Source of the DNA: Sulfopaludibacter sp035606355
Lineage (GTDB): Bacteria > Acidobacteriota > Terriglobia > Bryobacterales > Bryobacteraceae
DNA: 64,000 bases
Reading direction: 5' to 3'
Assembly (NCBI GenBank): GCA_035606355.1
Contig: DATNFO010000054.1
Span: 66,203-130,202, forward strand
Notes under the pieces: generated by a model
Databases searched by the model: none
What the model was told of the DNA's origin: nothing
What the model saw: the letters and a program-made list of their open reading frames with translations, nothing else
In this document: positions 28,027 through 38,651 of the stretch, piece after piece
How positions within the stretch are numbered: position 1 is the stretch's first letter
How the letters are laid out: the number at the start of each line of letters is the position of its first letter
Made by a program: the position numbers and the translations under genes

Positions 28027-28842
28027 ATGCGCAAACCGATTCTGATTTTAGCGGTAGCCGCACTGGCGATTCTGGGCACGAGCTGCACGAAGCTGAAAGC
28101 GCGCGATGAGCTCGGCAAGGGCGTGGCCGCCTTTAAGAACGCGCAGTATCCGGAGGCCGTCGAGCACTTCAAAACCGCGGTCGATCTGGACCCGAACTTC
28201 CCGACCGCCCGGCTGTACCTGGCCACTGCTTACATGCAGCAGTACATTCCCGGCGCCGAATCCACCGAGAACAAACAGTTCGCCACCGCGGCCCACGACC
28301 AGTTCATGAAGGTGCTGGATACGGACCCGAAGAACACCGTGGCCATGGCTTCCATCGCCTCCCTGTACCTGAACGAAAAGCAGTGGGATGAAGCGCAGAA
28401 GTGGTACGAGAAGCTCGCCGCCACCGATCCTAAGAACGCCGACGCGTTCTACTCGATCGGCTTCATCGCGTGGTCCAAGTGGTATCCGGTATATGGAAAA
28501 GCGCGTGCCGAACTCGGCATGAAGCCGGAAGATCCGGGCCCGATCAAAGACAAGAAAGTAAAAGAGGACCTCAAGGAGAAGTACGGCCCCATCATCGATA
28601 ACGGGCTGAAGGCGCTCGACCAGTGCCTCCAGATCAACCCCGAGTACGACGATGCAATGGCCTACGAGAACCTCCTCATCCGCGAGCGCGCGGACTTGAT
28701 GGACGACAAAACCCAGTACGAAGAGCAAATCAAGATCGCCGATAACTGGGTGCAAAAGGCGCTGGCAACGAAGAAGATCAAAGCCGAGCGCAAAGAGAAG
28801 TCCACCGGCGGCGGTATCGTCGCGGACCCGAACGCGAAGTAA
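28027..28842 (+). CDS. TPR-repeat lipoprotein
   Basis: The product is 271 aa from ATG 28027. A lipoprotein signal peptide ends LAILGTSC, with the lipidated Cys at residue 20. Three or four TPR units follow: KGVAAFKNAQYPEAVEHFKTA, FPTARLYLATAYMQ and EKQWDEAQKWYEKLAAT. The C-terminal half is helical and charged. It lies 14 nt after the second exbD and is probably part of the TonB operon, perhaps as a periplasmic scaffold for the motor. That role is inferred from position. Confidence 0.85.
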   Translation: MRKPILILAVAALAILGTSCTKLKARDELGKGVAAFKNAQYPEAVEHFKTAVDLDPNFPTARLYLATAYMQQYIPGAESTENKQFATAAHDQFMKVLDTDPKNTVAMASIASLYLNEKQWDEAQKWYEKLAATDPKNADAFYSIGFIAWSKWYPVYGKARAELGMKPEDPGPIKDKKVKEDLKEKYGPIIDNGLKALDQCLQINPEYDDAMAYENLLIRERADLMDDKTQYEEQIKIADNWVQKALATKKIKAERKEKSTGGGIVADPNAK

Positions 28843-28853
28843 AACTACCTCAC

Positions 28854-28935
28854 CGCAGAGACGCAGAGGGCGCAGAGATTTCGCAGAGAAACATAGAGTT
28901 CTCTGCGTTGTCTCTGCGCCCTCTGCGTCTCTGCG
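28854..28935. repeat. Long palindrome of the GCAGAGACGCAGAG family
   Basis: A 25-bp perfect inverted repeat (28854-28878 with 28911-28935; arm begins CGCAGAGACGCAGAGG) encloses a second 9-bp inverted pair, CGCAGAGAA / TTCTCTGCG (28882-28890, 28899-28907). Nearly the whole 82 bp can fold into one hairpin. It fills the gap between the TPR gene and rel. A shorter relative lies at 52137-52216. It could act as a bidirectional terminator or be a mobile palindromic repeat. Confidence 0.8.
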
Positions 28936-28962
28936 TTGAATGTTCGCTACAATCGAAGTAGA

Positions 28963-31188
28963 GTGCCCTCCGAGTCGGTAAGCCTTTCCGAATCTCAGCC
29001 CGTACAACCGCCAGACCCGGTTGAGCAGCTCTACCGCGAGCTCGAAGACAAAATCCACGAGTACCGCCCGAAAGACGACCTCACCGTCTTACGCAAAGCG
29101 TTCACCTTCGCCAGCAAATACCACGAGGGTCAGGCCCGCAGTTCCGGCGAACCCTATATGGTGCATCCGGTCATGGTTGCGCACATCCTCGCCGGCATGC
29201 GCATGGACGTCGTCGCCATGGAAACCGGACTCCTCCACGACGTCGTCGAGGACACCAGCGTAACCGTCGACCAGGTCCGCAAAGAATTCGGTGAAGAAGT
29301 GGCGCGCTGCGTCGATGGCGTCACCAAGCTGACCAAGCTCGATTTTTTCAACGCTGAAGAGCGGCAGGCGGAAAGCTTCCGCAAAATGCTGCTCGCCATG
29401 GTGGAAGATATCCGCGTCATCATGGTCAAGCTTGCCGACCGCATCCACAACATGCGCACGCTCGGCTACCTCAGCCCCGAACGGCGCGAACGGATTGCCC
29501 GCGAGACCATAGAGATCTACGCGCCCATTGCCCACCGCCTGGGTATGGGCAAAATCCGTGGCGAGCTTGAAGACCTCGCGTTTCAACACCTCGAGCCCGA
29601 TGCCTATGAAGAGATCATGGGCAAGATCGAATCGCAGCGGCATTCCAACGAAGAGTTTCTCGAAGAAGTGCGCCAGACCGTCGAAGCCGAGTTGCGGCGC
29701 GAAGGCATTCCGGCGCGCATCGATGGCCGCGTGAAGCGTCCTTACTCCGTTTTCCAGAAACTGCGCCGGCAGAAGATCACAGTCGATCAGGTTTACGATC
29801 TGATGGCGCTCCGCATCATCACGGATTCGGTCAAGAACTGCTACGCGGCCCTTGGCGTCATCCACAACAAGTGGCGCCCGATTCCGGGACGCATCAAAGA
29901 CTTTATCGCGATTCCGCGTCCGAATCTCTATCAATCCCTGCACACCAGCGTCGTAGGCCCGCACGGCCAGACGTTCGAAGTGCAGATCCGGACCGAGGAG
30001 ATGCACCGCATCGCCGAAGAGGGCATCGCCGCGCACTGGAAGTATAAGGAGGGCCGCAAGGGACCAGCCGCCGACGATCAGCGCATCGTCTGGCTGCGGC
30101 ATCTGGTCGAGTGGCAGCGCGACGTGCAGGACCCCGGCGAATTTATGTCCACTCTCAAAGTGGACCTCTATCCGGAAGAGGCCTACACCTTCACGCCTCG
30201 CGGCAAGGTCATCGTCCTTCCGCGCGACGCCACGCCGATCGATTTCGCGTACGCCATTCACTCGGACGTGGGGGCCACGTGTGTCGGCGCGAAAGTAAAC
30301 GGCCGAATCGTGCCTCTGCGGTCGTCGCTGCGCAATGGCGACATCGTCGAGATCATGACGCAGCCCGGGCACCAGCCGAGCAAGGACTGGCTGGCGTTCG
30401 TCAAGACCACGCGCGCGCGCAACAAAATCAAGCACGTCATCAACGCAAGCGAGCGTGCGAAGGCCATCGAGATCGGCGAGAAGTATCTGGAGAAAGAGGC
30501 GCGCCGCCTGGGGGTGCAGATCGGCAAAATCGGCCGCGCCGAACTCGAGAATGTGGCCGGCGAGTACGGGTTCAGCAAGATGGAAGACCTGTACGCGGCC
30601 CTGGGCTACGGCAAATACTCCGCTCGCCAGGTGCTCTGCAAAGTCGCGCCGGACCAGGTGAAGGATGAGCCCGAAGGCCGCGCCATCGCGCCTCCCGCGC
30701 CCGGTCCGCAGACGGTTCCCGGCAGGCCGGCGGATGCAGATGCGGTCATTCGCGTAGTCGGCGTCGATGACCTGCTGGTGTATCGTGCGAAGTGCTGCAA
30801 TCCCATCAAAGGCGAGGCCATCGTCGGCTACGTGACGCGAGGCAAGGGAGTGGCGGTGCACTCCAAGATGTGCCCCAATGTGCAGAATCTGATGTACGAC
30901 GTGGAGCGCAAGATCGAAGTGGAGTGGGCGCGCGCCGCAGCCGACGCCTTCCCGGTGCGCATCGTGGTGCATACCGACGACCGGCCGGGTATGCTCAATC
31001 AGCTCACCAGCATCTTCTCCGACGAGAATACGAATATCCGCAGCCTGGAAGCGAAGACGGAAGTCGACCAGGCAGGCGGCATCGTGGAAATGACTGTTGA
31101 CGTCCGCGATAAAAAGCAACTGGAGAAACTCGTCGCGGCGATGCGCCGTATCTCCGGCGTGCGCGACGTCGAGCGCCTCTTCAACTGA
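28963..31188 (+). CDS. rel: Bifunctional (p)ppGpp synthetase/hydrolase Rel/SpoT
   Basis: The product is about 741 aa from GTG 28963; a TTG at 28936 is possible but touches the palindrome. The N-terminal HD hydrolase domain has HPVMVAHILAGM, ETGLLHDVVEDT and VKLADRIHNMRTL, so hydrolase residues look intact. The synthetase domain has RVKRPYSVFQKL, YDLMALRIITDS and DFIAIPRPNLYQSLHTSV. TGS (about 390-455), helical, zinc-finger (CCNPIKGEAIVGYVTRGKGV) and C-terminal ACT domains follow. It controls the stringent response. DUF971 follows 2 nt later. Confidence 0.97.
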   Translation: MPSESVSLSESQPVQPPDPVEQLYRELEDKIHEYRPKDDLTVLRKAFTFASKYHEGQARSSGEPYMVHPVMVAHILAGMRMDVVAMETGLLHDVVEDTSVTVDQVRKEFGEEVARCVDGVTKLTKLDFFNAEERQAESFRKMLLAMVEDIRVIMVKLADRIHNMRTLGYLSPERRERIARETIEIYAPIAHRLGMGKIRGELEDLAFQHLEPDAYEEIMGKIESQRHSNEEFLEEVRQTVEAELRREGIPARIDGRVKRPYSVFQKLRRQKITVDQVYDLMALRIITDSVKNCYAALGVIHNKWRPIPGRIKDFIAIPRPNLYQSLHTSVVGPHGQTFEVQIRTEEMHRIAEEGIAAHWKYKEGRKGPAADDQRIVWLRHLVEWQRDVQDPGEFMSTLKVDLYPEEAYTFTPRGKVIVLPRDATPIDFAYAIHSDVGATCVGAKVNGRIVPLRSSLRNGDIVEIMTQPGHQPSKDWLAFVKTTRARNKIKHVINASERAKAIEIGEKYLEKEARRLGVQIGKIGRAELENVAGEYGFSKMEDLYAALGYGKYSARQVLCKVAPDQVKDEPEGRAIAPPAPGPQTVPGRPADADAVIRVVGVDDLLVYRAKCCNPIKGEAIVGYVTRGKGVAVHSKMCPNVQNLMYDVERKIEVEWARAAADAFPVRIVVHTDDRPGMLNQLTSIFSDENTNIRSLEAKTEVDQAGGIVEMTVDVRDKKQLEKLVAAMRRISGVRDVERLFN

Positions 31189-31190
31189 AC

Positions 31191-31547
31191 ATGAGTCCAG
31201 CAACTCCAGCAACCGACCCGGAACACATCGCGATCTCCAAGAGCAAGGGGATCGGTATCGATTGGAAGGACGGCCATCGCAGCGAGTACGGGTTGACGTA
31301 CCTGCGCGACAAATGCCCCTGCGCAAGCTGCACGGGGGCTCACGGAACGCCGCCGCGCGAACCGGAATCCGCCAATCCGTTCCAGATGTACAAGCCCGTG
31401 CTCAAGATGCTGAGCGTCGAGCCGGTAGGGAACTACGCGATCCGAATCAACTGGAGTGACGGGCACAACAGCGGAATCTACTCCTGGGAACACTTCCGGG
31501 AAATCTGCCCGTGCGCGGAATGCCGGGGCGCGCAATCCGGACGCTGA
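31191..31547 (+). CDS. DUF971 domain protein
   Basis: The product is 118 aa. DUF971 (GBBH-like beta-fold) proteins are small. Here SKGIGIDWKDGHRSEYGLTY is followed by LRDKCPCASC, and the second half has INWSDGHNSGIYSWEHFRE and ICPCAEC. Both Cys pairs could bind a metal. The domain is found in gamma-butyrobetaine hydroxylase N termini and with Fe-S assembly proteins; its own function is unknown. It begins 2 nt after rel. Its 3' third is repeated immediately downstream as a decayed copy. Confidence 0.85.
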   Translation: MSPATPATDPEHIAISKSKGIGIDWKDGHRSEYGLTYLRDKCPCASCTGAHGTPPREPESANPFQMYKPVLKMLSVEPVGNYAIRINWSDGHNSGIYSWEHFREICPCAECRGAQSGR

Positions 31548-31595
31548 TGAACGCAGATCAACGCGGATAGACAAAAGATGCGGCCCCCGAAGGAG

Positions 31596-31743
31596 CCGTG
31601 CTCGAGATGCTGAGCGTCGAGCCGGTAGGGAACTACGCGATCCGAATCAACTGGAGCGACGGCCACAACTCCGGAATCTACTCCTCGGAGCATTTCCGGG
31701 AAGACGCAATCGGGACGCTGATGAACGCAGATCAACGCGGATA
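31596..31743 (+). pseudogene. Tandem, decayed copy of the DUF971 gene 3' end
   Basis: Bases 31396-31595 recur about 200 bp further on, from 31596. The copy still encodes LSVEPVGNYAIRINWSDGHN but has lost about 28 nt that encode the second CxxC pair. It lies in another frame relative to the parent and lacks a start region. An internal ATG at 31607 would give 45 aa, without the cysteines. The downstream motif GATGAACGCAGATCAACGCG is duplicated with it. Confidence 0.75.
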
Positions 31744-31778
31744 AAAACAAAAGAGGCGGCCCCCGAAGGAGCCGCCTC
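31741..31778 (-). terminator. Intrinsic terminator of the minus-strand TonB gene
   Basis: Read on the minus strand, GAGGCGGC (31778-31771) and GCCGCCTC (31760-31753) form an 8-bp stem with a 10-nt loop, followed by TTTTGTTTTT. It lies 49 nt after the stop of the TonB gene. A partial copy of the same sequence, unable to form the full stem, lies at about 31576-31597 as part of the tandem duplication. Confidence 0.8.
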
Positions 31779-31826
31779 GTTGAATTGCGTTATCGGCGTT
31801 AATCTGCGTCCGATAATTCTTCGCCT

Positions 31827-32819
31827 CTATAGCAACCTGAAATTGACTTCGATGCTAGCGGCCACAGGCACCGGCTTTCCGTCTTTCATGCCGGGCTTGA
31901 ATTTCCACTGCTTTACTGCTTCGATGGCCTTTTCATCCAGACCCAGACCGAGGCTGTGCAGCACCTTGATGTTCGTCGCCTTGCCGTCCACGCCGACTTC
32001 CACGTACAGCGTTACAGTGCCCTGATATTTGGCCTTCCGAGCTTCTTCGGAGTATTCGGGCTCTTTCTTGAACAGGAGAGTCGGAGCGCTCACGCCGCCG
32101 CCCACCTTGTACACGCCGCCGCCGAATCCACCGCCTTCACCAGGTCCAACGCCGCCGCCCGAACCGGAGCCGACGCCGCCGCCCTTACCCGAACCGATGC
32201 CGCCGCCCGAACCCGTGCCGTTCGAAGGTGGCCCGATCTTGCCGAGCGGGTCGCCATAATTCGGCATGTTGATGTTCGGCAGAGGAACGTTCGGATCGGC
32301 CAGAATCGAAGGATCCATCGACAACTTCGGCGCCGTATTGTTGACCACCGCGGAAGGCGGCACGAACTGGCGAACCGCAGCTTTCGGCAGCTTGCCTTTG
32401 CTAGCGGCCAGCAGCGACCGATCGCCACCGCCACCGCCGCCCTGCATCGTTTGCTTTTTGGCCGGCGCTACAGGCGGAGGAGCAAGATCGGCGGGCATGA
32501 TGATCGTGACCGTCTTCTTGATCTGATCCCGCACCGTATGGCTCGACAACACCGTGAACAGCAGCGCCACAACCCCGAGTTGGAAACCGGTGGACATCAT
32601 GAACGACTTCTTCTGGCGCCCGTACAGGCCCCAGATGTCTTTCACGGCGACCGGCTTCGAAGTCAGTTCCAGGGGCGGAAGCTTCGGCGGATTGATGATC
32701 TCTTTGATGTTGGCGAACAGCGAACGATACCACGGCGCTTCGACGTCTTCGTTGAAAAGACGGGAAAGATGGTCATCCGCATTTGGAAACGGGTTGTTGG
32801 GTTGCGACTGATCAGCCAT
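31827..32819 (-). CDS. TonB family protein with cytoplasmic N-terminal extension
   Basis: The product is 330 aa from ATG 32819, which has GGTGG 8 nt upstream. Unusually, about 75 hydrophilic residues precede the transmembrane helix (about 77-95, STGFQLGVVALLFTVLSSH), so the protein has a cytoplasmic domain. The periplasmic spacer has GGGGGG and a Gly/Ser-rich stretch (about 200-235, GSGGGIGSGKGGGVGSGSGG). The TonB C-terminal domain (about 240-330) shows PEYSEEARKAKYQGTVTLYV and LGLGLDEKAIEAVKQWKFKP. It is monocistronic with its own promoter and terminator and has no exbB or exbD beside it. Confidence 0.88.
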   Translation of the reverse strand: MADQSQPNNPFPNADDHLSRLFNEDVEAPWYRSLFANIKEIINPPKLPPLELTSKPVAVKDIWGLYGRQKKSFMMSTGFQLGVVALLFTVLSSHTVRDQIKKTVTIIMPADLAPPPVAPAKKQTMQGGGGGGDRSLLAASKGKLPKAAVRQFVPPSAVVNNTAPKLSMDPSILADPNVPLPNINMPNYGDPLGKIGPPSNGTGSGGGIGSGKGGGVGSGSGGGVGPGEGGGFGGGVYKVGGGVSAPTLLFKKEPEYSEEARKAKYQGTVTLYVEVGVDGKATNIKVLHSLGLGLDEKAIEAVKQWKFKPGMKDGKPVPVAASIEVNFRLL

Positions 32820-32934
32820 TTTTATCCACCAGCTCACATGAGGAGCCGCTGTCTTCGATTATTGGACGCTCGCGGTAGCTCCGTCGTTACAGCTTTTGGA
32901 AACTTCCGCACCCATGGATATCTGGTACGAGTCT

Positions 32935-32963
32935 ATCATACAGGCGTCCATCGAGCTTGTAAA
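32935..32963 (-). promoter_or_regulatory. Sigma-70-type promoter of the minus-strand TonB gene
   Basis: On the minus strand TTTACA (32963-32958) and TATGAT (32940-32935) are spaced by 17 bp. The start would be near 32928, giving a 5' leader of about 108 nt before ATG 32819. Confidence 0.6.
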
Positions 32964-32987
32964 TGCAACGAGATGGCCATAGGGCGG

Positions 32988-33027
32988 CCCGGTACCGGGG
33001 AATCCCCAGAATTCCATAAATGGAATT
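32988..33027. promoter_or_regulatory. Two adjacent palindromes in a divergent intergenic region
   Basis: CCCGGTACCGGG (32988-32999) is a perfect 12-bp palindrome. AATTCC(ATAAAT)GGAATT (33010-33027) is a 6-bp inverted repeat. They lie between the TonB promoter and the aminopeptidase start, so they may be operator sites for either gene or short terminator-like stems. Confidence 0.35.
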
Positions 33028-33090
33028 GTTGAGAATCCCGGCAAATTGGACCTTGGCAGTCTGGCCTCAAGGGCGTCAGAATCGATACTG

Positions 33091-34536
33091 ATGGATATTA
33101 CGATTGCACAGCAACCTCTCGAACAACTCGAGACAGATGCCCTCATACTGCCTGTTTTTGAGGGTCGCCCGGAGGAGCGGTTCGGCGCTGCCGCTCTGAT
33201 TGCGCAGGGTGAGGTGTCGGGAAAGCCGATGGAGCTCACCCTCTTGCACCATGCGCCGGGCGTCGCGGCCAAGCGCATTTTGCTCGCCGGCGTTGGAAAG
33301 CCGGAAAAGTTTACAAATGCGGACCTACGGAAAGCGATTGCGGCCGCGGTTCGGCAGCTCCGCTCGAAGTCCGTGCGGCGGATCGCTGTTGCCCTGGAGG
33401 GCCAGTGTGGTTCGTCTGAATACGCTTCCGCCGCCGTCGAAGGAGCCATCCTGGGCAATTACGAGCCGGATCGTCACAAATCCGGGAATGACAAAAAGCC
33501 GGTTGAGGCACTTGCGGTGGTCGCGGGGCAAGGCGCGTCGGGGATCGAAGAGGGGGTTCAGCGGGGCCGAATTCTCGCCGAGGCGCAGAACTTCACGCGC
33601 GACCTGGTCAATGAGCCCGCCAACCTCCTGACTCCGCTCAAGATGGCGGATGCCGCGCGGCAAATGGCCGGCGAATTCGGCCTGGAATGCGAAATCCTCG
33701 ACCGCGACGCTATGGCGAAGCTCGGCATGGGGTCGCTTCTCGGAGTCGCGCAAGGGAGTGCCGAGCCTCCCGTTCTGATCGTGATCCGCTACCGGTCTCA
33801 GGGCTCACAGGATGGCAGTGTACACCTGGCTCTGGTGGGCAAAGGCGTCACTTTCGACACCGGCGGCATCTCCATCAAGCCTGCCGACGGCATGGAGAAA
33901 ATGAAGTACGACATGGGAGGCGGCGCCGCCATGCTGGGAGCGATGCGCGCGATCGCGCAACTGAAACCCGCGATTCCCGTGACGGCTTTTGTGCCGTGCG
34001 TGGAGAACATGCCGGGCAGCCGCGCGCAGCGGCCGGGCGACATCGTGACCGCCATGAGCGGCAAGACCATCGAAGTGATAAACACCGATGCGGAAGGCCG
34101 CCTGATCCTCGCCGATGCTATGGCGTATGCGCGAAAACAAGGCTGCACGCACATGGTGGACGCCGCCACGCTGACCGGAGCGGTCGTGGTAGCGCTCGGG
34201 CATCTGCGTGTCGGATTGTTCGCGAACAACGACGCGCTACGAGATCGGGTATTGGCTGCAGCGGATGCGGAGGGCGAGCGCATGTGGGCGATGCCCATGG
34301 ACGATGATTATCGCGACTACCTCAAGACACCGTTCGCCGACGTCGCCAACGTGGGCGGTCGATGGGGAGGCGCGATCACTGCCGCGATGTTCCTCAAGGA
34401 ATTCGCCGAAGACACCCCGTGGGTCCATCTCGACATTGCCGGGACGGCATGGCTCGACGACGCGAAACCCTTCGCAGCGAAAGGTCCGACGGGAGTGCCT
34501 GTCAGAACTTTGGTGCGTCTGGCGATGGATTGGTAA
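33091..34536 (+). CDS. pepA: Leucyl aminopeptidase (M17)
   Basis: This dizinc aminopeptidase removes N-terminal residues from peptides in the cytoplasm. The product is 481 aa from ATG 33091. The N-terminal domain (about 1-160) is followed by the catalytic domain. That domain has VGKGVTFDTGGISIKPADGM (metal-binding Lys and Asp), YDMGGGAAMLGAM, VPCVENMPG and the family signature NTDAEGRLILADA. A late WGGAITAAMFLKEF segment completes the active site. All metal ligands are visible. It is flanked by repeats and seems to be transcribed alone. Confidence 0.96.
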   Translation: MDITIAQQPLEQLETDALILPVFEGRPEERFGAAALIAQGEVSGKPMELTLLHHAPGVAAKRILLAGVGKPEKFTNADLRKAIAAAVRQLRSKSVRRIAVALEGQCGSSEYASAAVEGAILGNYEPDRHKSGNDKKPVEALAVVAGQGASGIEEGVQRGRILAEAQNFTRDLVNEPANLLTPLKMADAARQMAGEFGLECEILDRDAMAKLGMGSLLGVAQGSAEPPVLIVIRYRSQGSQDGSVHLALVGKGVTFDTGGISIKPADGMEKMKYDMGGGAAMLGAMRAIAQLKPAIPVTAFVPCVENMPGSRAQRPGDIVTAMSGKTIEVINTDAEGRLILADAMAYARKQGCTHMVDAATLTGAVVVALGHLRVGLFANNDALRDRVLAAADAEGERMWAMPMDDDYRDYLKTPFADVANVGGRWGGAITAAMFLKEFAEDTPWVHLDIAGTAWLDDAKPFAAKGPTGVPVRTLVRLAMDW

Positions 34537-34547
34537 GTACACGGTGC

Positions 34548-34595
34548 GGGCGAGCTGCGCTCGCCCCAATAGGAAAGATTCCTGTTGGCACGTGC
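34548..34595. repeat. Double-hairpin dispersed repeat, copy 2
   Basis: GGGCGAGC(TGC)GCTCGCCC is followed by CCAATAGG(AAAGATT)CCTGTTGG, parallel to the copy at 18636-18680. The first hairpin is longer here. It lies 11 nt after the aminopeptidase stop. Confidence 0.6.
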
Positions 34596-34637
34596 CGTGA
34601 AATCGCACCATTCGAACTTTAAGGCATAATTAAACTA

Positions 34638-37289
<2,652 letters not shown>

Positions 37290-37306
37290 CCGGTACGCAC
37301 GGGCCG

Positions 37307-37912
37307 CTACTTTTTCTTTTTTGCGGGCTCCGGGCCCACTCGCTGAATGGTCACGCTCAGGATTTTCGCGGGCGTGACCGGCTTGTCATCATGGCCGGGC
37401 AATCGATTGATTCGCTCGACCACGTCCATCCCGCGGACCACCTGCCCGAAGATGGAGTACTTCATATCCCAACGGCGCACGGCGTCCACGGTGATGAAGA
37501 ACTGGCATCCGCCGGAATCGGGCTCTCCTGTATTGGCGACGGCGAGGCGTCCCGAACGGTCGAAGCGAAGCCCGGGAAGGAACTCGTCGCGCAGCGTGAC
37601 TCCGCAATTGTGCGAACCTGTTCCGGTAGGGTCGCCCGCCTGAATCATCTCGCCGCGAATCACGCGATGGAACGTGACACCGTCGTAGAGAGGTCCGCGC
37701 ACCATCTGGCCTTTTGCATTGCGCCACGGCTTGGTGCCCTGCGCCAGCGCGACGAAGTTCGCCACTGCCAGAGGAACGTCCTTCTCGTACAACTGAGCGG
37801 TGATCACGCCTTCGGACGTGTTGAAGACGGCGTAAAGGCCCTTGGGCAGTGCAGGCGGCTCCTGGGCAATCGCCGCCGAGGCTAACAGCACCGTCAGAAC
37901 AGCGGACCGCAT
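37307..37912 (-). CDS. Exported cyclophilin-type peptidyl-prolyl isomerase (downstream copy)
   Basis: The product is 201 aa with a signal peptide (MRSAVLTVLLASAAIA). The cyclophilin domain has GVITAQLYEKDVPLAVANFV, VTFHRVIRGEMIQAGDPTG, the catalytic Arg in FHRVI, GEPDSGGCQFFITV and FGQVVRGMDVVERI. It would catalyse proline isomerisation during folding of exported proteins. It begins 5 nt after the stop of a second, longer cyclophilin, so the pair is a tandem duplication in one operon. The C terminus is Lys-rich (PAKKKK), like its neighbour. Confidence 0.93.
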   Translation of the reverse strand: MRSAVLTVLLASAAIAQEPPALPKGLYAVFNTSEGVITAQLYEKDVPLAVANFVALAQGTKPWRNAKGQMVRGPLYDGVTFHRVIRGEMIQAGDPTGTGSHNCGVTLRDEFLPGLRFDRSGRLAVANTGEPDSGGCQFFITVDAVRRWDMKYSIFGQVVRGMDVVERINRLPGHDDKPVTPAKILSVTIQRVGPEPAKKKK

Positions 37913-37917
37913 CGGCG

Positions 37918-38619
37918 TTATTTCTTGGTTGCGGGCGCGGTCTTCGGAGCCGATTTCTTAGCGCCCGCGGGCGCTGCCTTGGCTGGCTCCGGACCCACTC
38001 GCTTAATCGTGACGCTGATCAACTTTGGCTGCGGATCCTTCGGCCGCGTGCGGTCGCCCATGGTAACCGGAACGCGCGATATCGCCTTCACCACGTCCTG
38101 ACCCTCCACCACCTGGCCGAAGATGGTGTAATTGCCATCCCAGGGCGCAGCGGTCGGCGCCTGCGTGATGAAGAACTGGCAGCCGGCGGAATTCTTCTCG
38201 CCGGTGTTGGCCATCGCCAGCCGCCCCGGTTTATCGAACTTCAGGTCGGGGCGGATCTCGTCTTTTACATGCACGCCGCAGTCGTGGTCGCCTTTGCCGG
38301 TGGGGTCGCCGGCCTGGATCATCGTGTCCATCATGATCCGGTGGAAGGTGATGTTGTTGTACAACGGCTTGTGTACCAGTGCCTTGGTCTTGGGGTCTCT
38401 CCACGCCTTCGTGCCCTTCGCCAGCCCGACGAAATTCGCCACCGTGGCGGGCGTTTCCTTTTCGAATAACTCCGCGGTGATGGTCCCCATCGATGTATTG
38501 AACACGGCGTAGAGGCCGTCTTTCAGGGGGGCTCCGGGAGCGGCGGCGCCGGCCGGTGCGGAAGGGGTTTGTGCCAAGGCACACGCGGCAATCGTCAGCA
38601 GCAAAGAGAATGCTTTCAT
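37918..38619 (-). CDS. Exported cyclophilin-type peptidyl-prolyl isomerase (upstream copy)
   Basis: The product is 233 aa from ATG 38619, with GGAG just upstream. The signal peptide is MKAFSLLLTIAACALA. An Ala/Pro-rich linker leads to a cyclophilin domain with GTITAELFEKETPATVANFV, ITFHRIMMDTMIQAGDPTGK, GEKNSAGCQFFITQ and FGQVVEGQDVVKAI. A Lys/Ala/Pro-rich tail (KAAPAGAKKSAPKTAPATKK) ends the protein. It is paralogous to the following gene, with which it is co-transcribed. It is divergent from the aldo/keto reductase, with only 20-32 bp between their starts. Confidence 0.93.
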   Translation of the reverse strand: MKAFSLLLTIAACALAQTPSAPAGAAAPGAPLKDGLYAVFNTSMGTITAELFEKETPATVANFVGLAKGTKAWRDPKTKALVHKPLYNNITFHRIMMDTMIQAGDPTGKGDHDCGVHVKDEIRPDLKFDKPGRLAMANTGEKNSAGCQFFITQAPTAAPWDGNYTIFGQVVEGQDVVKAISRVPVTMGDRTRPKDPQPKLISVTIKRVGPEPAKAAPAGAKKSAPKTAPATKK

Positions 38620-38651
38620 TGGTTCTCCGTTAAGTACGTATGATAGCGAAT

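Noticed and set aside
28936..28962. TTG 28936 as the rel start
   Set aside because: It abuts the long palindrome's right arm, which would sequester it; GTG 28963 gives a normal N terminus.
29089..31326. 745-aa open frame on the minus strand across rel
   Set aside because: Antisense shadow of a fully conserved Rel/SpoT gene.
31598..31743. Second DUF971 gene downstream of the first
   Set aside because: It is a partial tandem copy lacking its 5' part and the CxxC region, in another frame.
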